Part shown: one piece after another, positions 24,201-35,999 of the stretch
Position numbering within the stretch: position 1 is the stretch's first letter
Layout: every line of letters begins with the position of its first letter
Source: Epiperipatus broadwayi
Lineage: Eukaryota > Onychophora > Udeonychophora > Euonychophora > Peripatidae
NCBI GenBank assembly: GCA_028023455.1
Contig: JAQFVV010006294.1
Location: 868,001-932,000, forward strand
Length of the DNA: 64,000 nt
Direction of reading: 5' to 3'
Translations under genes and position numbers: made by a program
The notes under the pieces: generated by a model
Database searches by the model: none
The model's input: only the letters and a program-made list of their open reading frames with translations
Told to the model about the DNA's origin: nothing

Positions 24201-27200
24201 AGCCATCTGTCCAGCTTTCCAAGTACAGCATCCCTATGCTACAGACAATATATAGATTCAGCTTGAGATCCACTATAAACATTGTCAGTAAACCCTTATT
24301 AATTTCAAACAGTAAACTCAATGTTTCTTTATTAACTGTACTAAATGTTCAGATTCATTAGAACTTAAAATTTTATTAACTGTAACTTAACTACTGTTAT
24401 TCATGCACTAGTCTTTAAAAATGTGCTGGTTTCGATTATTAGTTAAATTCAATTTTTATTATTATTATATTGTTTACTTGTTTTGGCAATTCCCATGGCG
24501 TACCAAGAAACATCATGAGTCCAGTGGATGCTAAATGTAAAATAGTAAATCAAAGAAAGAGTAATAATACGTTGTTTTGATCGATTTTCACCCCCACCCC
24601 CATCTTTTCATGTAAAATGTTTTTATCTAAAAACTCAGAAAAACTAGCGAAGTGTGATTGATATTATTATTGATTTGCTTTTATACATAAATATTCTCAT
24701 TTATTTAATTGTCTTATAATTTATATGTTCCATAAGATGAAAGTAATTTTAATTATTTAAAATGTCCCTATTCATTTATATATGTGCGGTATACATTTAT
24801 ATAAGTAACTAGAGCAATAAATTATATATTTCCAAATCAATGTAATAAATAATGGACTAAAATATCAGTCAGCATTATGGGTTATTAATATTCCCCTCCT
24901 GTTTGAATATATTATAGCTAGATTTTAAAAGTTGCTATTCAATTGGGAATGGGTTAAAGCTTTAAATAAAAATTCATATTTGGTTATATGGGGATATGTG
25001 CTGTTATTATATAAAGAATTTATTGAAGTTAGTTAGTATAGGTAGAAGATTAAGTAAATATTATTTTCATTCCCATAGTTACATTGCTACATATAAGTGT
25101 GTTTCAATGGTTACCTTAAAGTATTTTGTTGCCTCCGTTTTTTTCTTTTCATGATTCACTTATTTATGTATATTGCAATGCGACCCGAACCTGTATATTT
25201 TATATGTGCCCGATTATCTAATCTAAGTATTAGCATCGGACTAGGTCAGGCTAACAGACTGAAAACTCAGCTACCCCAAATCCTAGATTATGCACATTTG
25301 TTATTCAAATGAGCCTTGATTAGAATCAGAACCACACCTGTGGCCAGGGACATCCAAGTTTCCTCGTAAATCCTGCCACGAGGATTGCCAAGTCGATCTT
25401 TCATCTTTTAATCATTGAATGGTCCACAATATAATAGTACCATGAGGCACCAAGTTACTTCGTAAATGTAAACCTGCGACTATACATTAACCATAGCCCT
25501 AGGTAACCCCTAAATCTAATCTGTGCACAATAGTCCCCTAGTGTTTAAGATTAAATAAATAAATATAGTTAAAGTCAAAATCATAATTGATTGGTTTATA
25601 TTCATGTGCTACCTATGGATTAAATAGGACACTAACTTTATGTCTATAAAAATTCACCGTCACTTTTAAAATACACATGCGTGAAAAACCAGATTATTTT
25701 ATTTTAAATACCACAATATATAAGCTACCTGGTTTGCCATTTTTCTTTTCCATTAATAAATGTTATTTTATCAGTAATGTGGGTTATTATCATTTGTGGG
25801 TCGAAACTAGATAAGTAACCATACAGATAACTAGATAAATAACCATATAAATAACTATATAAGTAAGGCATATAAATGTTAAATATAAATAATGTATACA
25901 ATATTTGATAAATTAGAGCTAGTGGATTACAAAAGTGTTACAAGTCCATGAAAGAGCTGAGAAGAGTCCGTGCAGAACCCTGAGTTAAGAAGAACTGTAT
26001 GAGAAGAGAAGCTGTGTGACATCAAGGGTATTAATTATGTAGTGGAGACTAGGAAGCCTAGATAGAGGTTTAAACTAGGATCATGGGGGTAGCAATACCC
26101 CTATGCATGCTGGTTGAGAATGCCTGCTTGATCTTTCAGTCTTGTTAGCAAATTATACGTTTTACTGTTACAATATATATTATTGTATACTTTTTAATGG
26201 TGGGTAAATCAATCTGTGCATTTTGAAATAATGGATATGGTAGCCTCCATACAATTTAACCTGATCTTTTAATCTCATATACTCTTAAAATTAATGATTA
26301 ATCCTTTCTTTCCATTTCCACTTAAAACGTATCTACAGTGCAAATTCTTGTCCCATTTTCACCTTTTTTTGATATCCAAACTTTTTGTCCTTATTCCAAA
26401 TAATAACAAACTCCCTTTAGTTCTATCATATAGCTTTTCATATTATATATTTTTATATTATTCTCAAACTATTTTTTAATCACTGCTCATTCTTCATAAG
26501 TCTATTTCGTTTTGTCTATCCAAATGATGTATATTCTTTTTCTGTACTTTGTAATTATAGATCTGTAATATATTTTTAAACATATTTATTCTACTTCTAA
26601 TATAAATATAGAAAAATAAATTCACTTATCTATTAATTTTGAAATTTGTAAAACCTTTCCAATCTATGATATTTGTTGGTTTCTTCACATAATCCAATTA
26701 AATGCTGTTTTTCTGAATCTGTTTTTGTTCACATACTGCATTCTTCCATAAAATTTTAAATTACTTTTAATTTCCATCATTCAAAAAAGTTAATCTCATT
26801 ACCCCTTTACTAGAATGCCCATTTTCTGTCCATAATTTATCAGCAATACATACCTAACTACTTCTCTGAATTTTACATAAACATTTCTGAATACTCTTAT
26901 AACATAAAATACCTCATTTCCATGTATTAAAACATGCACCATCATCATTTTCAAAAAATGTTCTCCATAAATCACATTTATTGTGCAAGAAGCATGTCAG
27001 AATTTTAATCAATCCCATTCTATTATTTGTCTCAACAGTCAGTATAATTTATTTTCTCATTTAACAAAATACTTAAAAATCTATATTGCTTTACTTTCTT
27101 CATGACAAAGATCCTCCATTTTACATAACTCAATTGATTACCAATATCTTAATTTTTGTAACTGATGACATAATTACACACAAAATCAAAACATGCAAAA

Positions 27201-28550
27201 TAAATGGAAGAGCTGAAAACTAATAGTAAATCAAGTAGATTCACACAAACAACAAAAATATAACATAATACACTTATAATTTCACATTTAAAGACAGGAA
27301 TTTTGAAATTTTGCATTATACAATGTTACGGACGGTACTCTTCATCAACAGTCATAAGCTAACCAAGCCCAACGATGGTGCACCAGATGTAACAGACGGA
27401 CGACTATGCCTGGATTCACGTTTTCCCACACACCAGATGTAACAGATGAGAAAATAACTTGTGGACTGTGATAATATGCAGATATAGCAATCTGGAGAAT
27501 TTGAGACCTACCAGGCTTGGAAGGGGGAAAAGTTGCATCTAACTACGGTCAGACTTTGGGTGTTGAAGTAGAATACTAATGAAAACCTGATGAAATGCAC
27601 TTTAATTGACTAGCTCTATCCCTATTTAATAACATCAAATGCAATGTAGGTTAGTTCATCTACTTTCACCTCTTTCCAATTCCGTTATGCCCTAATATTC
27701 AAACCCAGAGAGAATATTGCTTTTGACTCCCTTAACAGGTATGAACGGATACACACAGAAACTCCTGCACGTATATATAGATTACAACTAGCATTTATTA
27801 AATTTGTTTTACTTTAAAGCTTTTATATGACAAGAAAAATAGATATGTGTGCATGCCTAATTGTTTATAAACTGTGACATGCCAGGACAACTCAATAAAC
27901 CAGAGACCGGAATAATATAAACTCTTAAACATTTATTAACAATAATAAACAACATAAAGTATAACAACAATAGTAATGATAATATATATATACATGTGTC
28001 ATATGTGAACCTCTACCATTTTATTAACTAATGATTCTCCAGATCCAACCCTTATACCCCATGATAGAAATCCATCTGTCACTCATTCTTTACAAATCAT
28101 AATTATATAGAAAAATAAACTTCAGTAATTTAAGATAATTGAGATGCTGGCTAGCTAAATTATATATTTACTGATTTTAACAATCTATTTAATTTAAATT
28201 CCCCCAATTTATATATATGATAGAGGTAGAAATTAATACTAGTTGATTAGTCAATCATACTGGAAAAATATATATACAAGGTTAATCAACAAAATAAAGC
28301 ATATAATATGTATTCTGTATCAAGTGTTGCAATTTAATCTATAAAAATAAATGTAGAGAATCTTACCTTACTATTTATGTGGATAACCTGATGTGAAGAA
28401 GGTGGGTTAACCTAAATTTTATTTACAATAAAAATAGAAAAATATCTAAGTGAATACCCCCCCCCCCTCTTCTTTGCTAATGCTGAAAAATGAGACTTCA
28501 GCATCAGAGTGCGGAAAATACAACATAGATAACAAGAATAAAAAAAAAAT
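21290..28550. other. Long stretch without a recognisable gene, with unclassified less AT-rich islands
   Basis: Islands of higher complexity occur at about 21640-21990, 24020-24270, 25175-25540, 25930-26150 and 27330-27600. None gives a continuous protein I recognise. They could be old repeats. At 27370-27450 the phrase CACCAGATGTAACAGA occurs twice about 56 bp apart. An 11-C run is at 28457-28467. Confidence 0.4.
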
Positions 28551-28554
28551 TTAC

Positions 28555-29351
28555 AATATTAATTTATGTATATACTTCAACAAAAATCAATAAATTAAAA
28601 ATTAACTGTGATAAAACACAGTTGCTGAAGCTTTAAATATAAAATTATAACAATAAAGTTTTACCATTTATTCATCCTATTGCAAAACAGTTAATTAATA
28701 AGTTATCTCCAGATTTTCAAGTAATTTTTCATTCACCTCCAAATACGAATAGATTGATTAACAATTCAAAATTTAAAATTGAATCTAACTTAACTCAGCA
28801 TGTGGTTTATAGTGTTTCTTGTCCTCATAAAGATTATGGTTCTATTTATTATGGTGAAACTAAAACCAATATTTTAAATAGAGTGTCACAGCATAAATAT
28901 TTATATCATCGTACTAAAACTAAATTTTTGGGAAATTCAGTGTTTGTGGAACATGAAAATAAGGCTGGACATTTATGTCAACCAGTAGAGGCAAAATTAG
29001 TGTGTACGGAGAAGAATGACGTAAAGCGTAAGGTTAAAGAAGCTTGTTTTATAGCTGGTAATCCTAATGCAATTAATCGAAAGGATTCTTGTTTTAATAT
29101 TTCTAAAATATGGACTTTATAATATTTATTTATTTATATTGTATTTTATTTATTTATTTAGAGTTAGTTTACATCTTATTTGAGATACGCATTTTGCTTG
29201 TGAATAAGTGTTTATATTTTGTATTTGTTTTGTATTGAGCTATGATTATGGAGGCTTAAGTCCCCCGAAAGCGTTCAGCTTTATTGTTATAATTTTATAT
29301 TTAAAGCTTCAGCAACTGTGTTTTATTACAGTTAATTTTTAATATTAATTT
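28555..29351 (+). mobile_element. Short Penelope-like element with inverted terminal repeats
   Basis: An open frame with a GIY-YIG nuclease end is enclosed by inverted repeats of about 64 bp (28595-28658 and 29279-29343; about one mismatch in the core). Candidate target duplications AATATTAATTT flank it at 28555-28565 and 29341-29351, though they are AT-rich and the right one overlaps the arm end. The reverse transcriptase part is missing, so this is a 5'-truncated copy. Inverted terminal repeats and 5' truncation are both known for Penelope elements. A hairpin followed by CGAAAGCG just before the right arm (29240-29276) recalls the hammerhead motif often found in Penelope terminal repeats, but its core is imperfect. 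Confidence 0.8.
28643..29122 (+). CDS. Penelope-like element GIY-YIG endonuclease domain (5'-truncated)
   Basis: The frame is open from 28643 to the stop at 29120-29122; the first ATG is at 28754, but upstream codons (LPFIHPIAKQLINKL) already read like the linker before the nuclease. The domain shows HVVYSVSCPHKDYGSIYYGE, corresponding to the GIY and YIG strands, then TNILNRVSQHK with the catalytic Arg position, FVEHENKAGH with the His/Glu region, and a C-terminal EACFI-GNPNAINRKDSC block. In intact elements this domain nicks the target for reverse transcription. About 160 codons remain; the upstream reverse transcriptase is absent. The frame is intact, yet cannot act alone. A shorter homologous piece lies at 59963-60121. 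Confidence 0.85.
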   Translation, partial: NYNNKVLPFIHPIAKQLINKLSPDFQVIFHSPPNTNRLINNSKFKIESNLTQHVVYSVSCPHKDYGSIYYGETKTNILNRVSQHKYLYHRTKTKFLGNSVFVEHENKAGHLCQPVEAKLVCTEKNDVKRKVKEACFIAGNPNAINRKDSCFNISKIWTL

Positions 29352-29359
29352 CCTGATTA

Positions 29360-32300
29360 AAAAATTGTAATTGGAACAAAGTTCATAAAAATCATCCTAT
29401 TAGAAGTAGTAGTTAATAGTTAGGCATGTTGTTCTCCAAAAGCAGTTGCACTCAGTAAATCATTTTCCTTAGCAAGGATAGATAGGTGCAAGGGTGTCTC
29501 CTGTAGTTGTGTATGGTAAACACCTTGATCCTTAATTGATTCATCATTAAATATTTCAATGCTTGTTTACTTTGGACTGCAGGCATCCTCTTGTGTGTTT
29601 TACAATAAAGTAGAAAAATAAATAAATAGAGGTTTAATGTAGCTGTTAGGAAATAACATGATGCACAATAGCATGTTTTGCTTCAGCCCATATTCATATT
29701 AAAGTACATTTCAATAATTATTTGTAATCATCAAATTATATTGGATAATAAAGAAGCACTTTATATATATATTAAGAAAATTATTTCATTTTTTTCTTTT
29801 TCCAATTTTCAGCAGATTAATTTTCATTATTCTTTTTGAAAAGATTTAAAATATTAAAAATTACTCCAACAACTTTTAAAACATGCTTTAATTATTACAA
29901 AATTTATCAATTATTCTTCTTATTTCACTTTCTTTCTTCTGAATTTGGCAAAATTTTAGTTACAGCATTTGACTTCTAAAAATTTTTATGATTTAAATAA
30001 AAAAAAAAACAAAACTCCATTTTAGCATTTTAAATTTTAGTTTAAACTACTGTCTATTGTTATAGCTGCTATATTATTGATAAGAAAGAACAATTTGTAA
30101 AAAGTTTCTGTTTTTATACAATTAGTGCGTAGATCTCCTGAAATGTTGAGATTTTTAACTGCTTATTGTTTAAATACATTTAGATTTTTAAATGCCTATT
30201 GTTTAAATACATTTCATTTATTGCAGATAAAATAATAAAATCAGTTTTATTTTCACACACGACCACCTAACTTAACCTCAGGCTATCCTTAAGTCATTTG
30301 ATTATAAATATTCAATTTTAAATTTTTTTTTAAAAAAAAAAAAATTCTATACACTACAGTTTATTAATCCAATAGTATATTGTCACCTCAACTTTCTCTG
30401 CGTACTCTTGTACTTATTCAACCTCAATAAACTCTCATTTATTTCAAGTAGCTAGTCCATTGAATTTTATACTTTAGGATCAAATATACTGGGGGCGCCA
30501 AATTGCAGCTATAAATTGTAATGCCCACCAGAGATCATCATCATTAGTCAATTTAGGACTATAGAAGATACTGGAGAAAGTAATTAAATTCTCTCAAAAA
30601 AAAATAATAACAATAATATTGATAAAACCATTCAATCTATGTGGTCTTAATTTCAAACCTAGCATTAGTCATGCAAATATTTCATGATAAATTTATTATA
30701 AAAGTCATAATAATGAGACAACTTTTTTCCACAATCTTATTCTAATTATCTGATCTCGAGTGGTAACTACAGAAAATACTGTATACAGTTATCATTTATA
30801 TCTGACTGGAAATAAATCAGTGATCAATGGAGAGAACTCATAATCTATGTTCATAATATAAAATTATCATTTAATTTAACATCAGATAAAATTATCACAA
30901 ATAAATCCTTCCCATTTCATTCCATTACTTTATTTTTCATTCTCAGCATCCATCACTTTTAATAGCTACAATTATATAACACGGAATGTCTGTGTTATGT
31001 TCTCTAATCTGAGAATTCTAATCTTATTTCTCAAGTACACATATATCTTTCAATCAACTATCAATTCATGATCCCTATCATTATAATAGTATAATTATTT
31101 TATTATAATATGCTACTTGAATTCCAAACTAGCTCTTAGATTAATAATTGAACTGCTCTTTCTCAAGGTCTAGATCTGTCAAGAGGTGCCCATATAAACG
31201 ATTACACTGTAATGGATATGATCCCATATATGCTAAATAAATTTTAATACGAGTTGAATAGTGGGAATCACTCTAAACACTGAGAGCAGGAAAGGGATTT
31301 TATGTCTGCTCCCAATATTCACAACATTACAATGAATCAAAAGATTAAATTTGTTAAACTTAACTCAACTATTCCCTGTCATTTTATTCTATTATTTCTA
31401 ATCCATTTTAATTAATAACCTTAATAATTTTATTTTGCTAAAGTAAAATATGGAAGTAAACCATGGACATCACTCAGATAAATCTATCAAACTTTCCCAT
31501 GAGAGTAATGTATGGAAATAATTCATAAATCAGATTATGCAAATTAATGGTGAAAATAAATTATGTGAAAATGAAGTTTATAAAAGTGACTTATATAAAA
31601 TTATGTAAATCGAATATAGAAATATTCGATAAAATCTATACTGTAATTCAATCATGGAAATAAATTATCAATATAAAATTAACTGTGAATCGAATATGGA
31701 AACAATATGATAATGACTACTGCAAATCGATCTTGGAAATAAATTATCAATAGAAAATGAATAATTAAATTTAAATATGAACTAATATTACCTTAAATAT
31801 AGGTGCTGGATATATAGATTCTGGAGATATTTGAAACACCAAAACACAAAACACAATATAATCTTATAACAATAATAAAACTTTATTACATGAAATAATA
31901 ATGATAAAGATTAAAATAAAAACACACTAAATTATAATATTGTTACACAAATATATGCATCTGATCTATTCAGGACTATTATTCAAATACATGTTTGAGT
32001 TAACTAATTTCTTGGATGACTCACTTCTTGTTTTGACCCATTCATTTATTAAATAAATAATTAATAATAAAAATAAATACAAACGCTGGAAACAGAATTC
32101 CGGATATTTTAGCTTTAAGAAAACTTATCTTGAAAGAGAAAAAAACCTACAAATTTCTACTTCCCCCCCCCTTTTTATTGTAAACATTGTCCATTGGACT
32201 ATTCCAAAATAGTATATTCATTTCAATTATTCTAACTAGCAATGTGAAATAATCTTAAATTTCTAAATCATTTTATCAAGCAATAATTTTCACATTTCCA

Positions 32301-35300
32301 ATGAAGAAGGATTATATAGCATAAAATTACCCTACTAATTTTGCAAATGGGTTTAAATTCAAAACCCACACTTTTACATTCATGCTTGTCAGATCTTTAC
32401 GTTTTGACTCTATATATCTTAATTAGGTCAGTATGTCCACTCAGCTTGATGACCTCAATTTACCATCATTCAAAAAAAATCAACGCAGATCGGTTAGTTT
32501 ATTAATTAAAATCTTTGTCATTCTTCATCATACATATACATCTGACTGAATCCTTATCCTTTCAGGTATTCTGTCCCACATAAGAAAAACTCTCTTCATA
32601 TCCCACATCACCATGCAGTATTTATAACGCGCACATCTTGGTAAGGGAAATTAAAAAACAACAGTATCAACTTCAAACTTAAACTATTTGCTTAAGCCAG
32701 AGAGAGATCTTTCCTAAGATCCAGAATTGTGTAAAGAGCTTCTGCCTAAACACCTACTCTCTATATTGGCATGCAAAACATTTTCTACAAATAAACAGTA
32801 ACTTTATTAATAATTCCCTATCTTAATAAAATAAATGGAGTGAAACTTAGTCATCTCCACTGCCATGGTAAATAAATCATGAGACAGCTATTTCCCATCT
32901 GTAGGGTGGTAGGATTACTTTACATTAGTAATAACAAACATTTATAGCTTTAAATATGCCCACACATACATCTATTCCAGCCTAGATAAATGACAAAGAC
33001 TAACCAGATCCCAAATCAATACATATATGAATTATTTCAATTTTAACCAGTCAAGCCAACAACATACCCAATATTTATATTAATAACAGATCAACACTCA
33101 CAGCATAATAATGGGTTTTATACTACCATCCCCTCCCTCTTCACATTTAATATTAAGCACAAATTAAAATTTTGTTAAGACTAATAAATATTTATATCAT
33201 TTCTCTCTTTACTTTTAAGTCTAAATTTACGTGAGCATCTATACCTAAATGGTATCAAAATCATTTTCTTTTCTTTCCTTCAAACATTTTAAACATAAAC
33301 AAAATATTAAATTAAATAATCCAGTGATTAGAGTGTGACATAGCATATAAACAAAATGAAATATAATATAAAAAAAAAAAACAAATGACATTATATAAAC
33401 GAAATAAAATAAAGAATAAATATCAACATTACAGATAGTCTCTTTAAATGTCTTTTCCATCCACTGTCCATCATCAATTAATATATTCAGTTCATTTTAC
33501 TTGAGATAGCTATATACTTGCACATCAGTTATTTTAATTAAATGTGTGTAGAATGCACAGACAGTCATTTGAATCAAGATGGTTAAAAAAAAGTAGATAG
33601 TTATTTTAAATCAAAAGTGTAGCTACAGAAGAATTAATAAATTTTAAAAGTTCAATTAGTTACCTTCCATTTGATGAGTTTCTTCCTGGATTTGAATTCA
33701 CTTAGTTTTCCTTTCTTCTTCTTTTCCATTTAAAGGTTCAACTTATAGGCAATAAGCAGTTTCTGATTACTAACATGAATTAACTTTTTAAAACATTATA
33801 CAGAAGATTGCTGCAGTTCTTTAAATGAATTTTAAACAGCCAAATAATTATTATAATCTGAATTGGTCTTTTGATTTGATAAAAGAAATTTGACAATTCT
33901 CTCCTTGCAGGAAATTTTAAAGCAGACTGGATAAATTGTGATATTCAGCAGAAAATATCTTATCAAAAGTTGACTTCTTCATAATTAATTTGAGAAAAAG
34001 AGATATGCACCATTTATGGATGAATTAGAAATTCATATTTTGGTCTACTATAAAACTTAAATGCATTATTAAATTCTGAGAAAGAAAATTTAAAAAAAAA
34101 AAATTTGGAGATTAATTCTTAGTTAGCCCGTTGTTCTCAAATAGCAAAAAGTTCTTTTTCACTTTCTCCAGTTACTTTTTATAGAGTGAAGGGAAAAAGG
34201 AAAACACATGTTAAATCTCCCCCCCCCAGTGGTTCGTCTTCAAGTCCAATCAAAAAAATCCCCACTCAGAATGAACAATGACTCTTAAGTGTTACTATTA
34301 ATAACTTTGTCTGATCTGAAACCAGATCTCTTTAATTAATACATTGATGATCAATTTATGGTAATTAGTTAAAGAAGATAGAATTAAAAACATAAGCTTA
34401 CTAACACTTTTTTTTTCTTCTTTTTCAAACAAAGGTTACATTCATTCGATCTAAATAATTTCTTATTTAGATTTACATTTTAAATAATATAGAAAATTAT
34501 GTCAATTTTTATAAAGGAAAGGAAAAAAAATCAAACCCATATATCTGTATCACACACACACACATGTGCAGACCATCAAATAGAAAATTGATTATTCAGA
34601 TTATATGAACATAAAATATCCATCATAATTTCTTATAATTACAAACATAAAATCAATTATAATTTCTGATAATCATAAACATAAATATTCACCATAATCT
34701 CCTATAACTTTAAACTTATTCTCTAGAAAGAAACTGTTAACTAAAGCTACTGACAATCGATTCAATCTTAATTCTCAACTCTTTAATAATAGATATCAAA
34801 TTCACAAGACTTTATCCTAGTCATATAAATATTTATTCCTGAATTATTATATTGGTAAAAAAAATCAATCATCCCCCGTGCATTAAATAAGGCTAACTAC
34901 ATTTTATACAAACACAAACTGTCTCTATATACGTTACTTTCTCAAATAAAACCTTTAACTTTTCTTATATCAAAAAAAAAATTTTTCCACAATTACTTCA
35001 TTTTATTATATTTGGTTTATAGATGGAATAAACCAAAGGGCTTCAATATATATACAATATTACCTTCTAAAATATTGATCGTATTAAATTTATTATAAAA
35101 TAATAATTTATTGTGCATTATATTGTAATGATATATAAATATGTCGTTACATTAATTTAAAATAAAAACTTAAAAGTTCGCAAATAAAAGGAAAAAACTA
35201 AACGCTAAAATTAAAATGTTTGTTAAACATATATATATTCGCACAGATGCTAAACTTTAAAAATATTTTTTTCATAAACAAAAAAAAAAAGTATTTGAAC

Positions 35301-35490
35301 GTATTTTTTTTAATAAAAAAATACAAGATTGAAATATAAAAATATTTTAATAAAAAAATAAACGTAAGTTAAAATAAAAACAGGTATTAATTAATTCCTG
35401 TAATCTGTAAATGGAAATGATTGTTTATTAATTATCTAAAAGCTGTTTAATTAAAAAGTCAGATGAAAGGTTAGATAAGAGAAGAAAGAG
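29360..35490. other. AT-rich sequence with no recognisable gene; possible LTR remnant
   Basis: No coding sequence supported. At 30489-30530 the phrase ACTGGGGGCGCCAAATTG followed by TGTAATGCCCACC is GC-rich and resembles the junction between an LTR and a primer or polypurine site of an LTR retrotransposon, but I see no second LTR. Contains C runs at 32163-32171 and 34219-34226 and a CA microsatellite at 34553-34564. Confidence 0.35.
30149..30214. repeat. Tandem duplication, 2 x 33 bp
   Basis: Two adjacent 33-bp units (30149-30181, 30182-30214), both ending CTATTGTTTAAATACATTT or the same with one change. Recent local duplication. Confidence 0.8.
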
Positions 35491-35502
35491 ATTTTAGCTT
35501 GA

Positions 35503-35616
35503 CCAATGGAAGCAAATAAAGGCCCGGACCATAACGAAAAAACAGAACAGTGACGTTTTTGTTCATGGAATCCATAGGAGGACTATAAAAAGAAAAAATA
35601 TTGAGTTCCAGTCAGT
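35503..35616 (+). promoter_or_regulatory. Pol II promoter-like region
   Basis: CCAAT at 35503-35507, a CRE-like TGACGT at 35552-35557, TATAAAAA at 35584-35591 and an arthropod-type initiator TCAGT at 35612-35616 placed about 30 bases after the TATA box. An ATG and a strong splice donor follow within 30 bases. The order and spacing are convincing, but no known gene was recognised downstream. Confidence 0.5.
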
Positions 35617-35633
35617 TTTTCCAACTTGATTTG

Positions 35634-35920
35634 ATGACAACGGTAAGACGCAATTGCCGTTCTCTCTCATTTTTTTTGTTTGTTTTAAAAAAAAATAAAA
35701 TGAAAAGACTGTGATACCAGAATGGAACCAGCTAATGCTACCTCCAGAACATTTTCTTGCAATGGAGACGCCGTGGGAATTGCCAACGGGAACATGGACT
35801 TTTCTACCATAAGCTATATGAAATGAACAATTATTGAAATCAATTAAGAACTTTCGTCAAGTTTTACAAATTGATAAACAAGCCAACTTAAATGTTAGAA
35901 CGGACTCTTATCTGACTTTT
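35634..35920 (+). other. Candidate 5' exons of an unrecognised gene or pseudogene
   Basis: A short exon with ATGACAACG (35634-35642) ends at donor GTAAGA. A 65-bp intron would end at AG 35706-35707. The following exon 35708-35920 ends at a good donor GTAAGT (35921). Joined, the frame starts MTTTVIPEWNQ, includes LPPEHFLAMETPWELPTG and WTFLP, and meets TAA at 35810 and TGA at 35819. It then reopens in the same frame as NEQLLKSIKNFRQVLQIDKQ up to the donor. Both parts look like real protein (codon choice, amphipathic helix) yet are split by two stops. Alternatively, an ATG at 35722 in good context begins a 34-residue frame in another phase. I do not recognise the family. Confidence 0.3.
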
Positions 35921-35999
35921 GTAAGTTTTTAAATCAAATTAATAATGTTTAATTTTATATGTTTTCCGATTGATAAAAATCATTTCCATTTTTTTTTTC

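Noticed and set aside
24020-24270. Possible coding exon
   Set aside because: Less AT-rich, but every frame is interrupted within about 35 codons and no motif is recognisable.
30480-30540. LTR retrotransposon
   Set aside because: The GGGGGCGCC junction is suggestive but no paired LTR, primer site context or polymerase frames are seen nearby.
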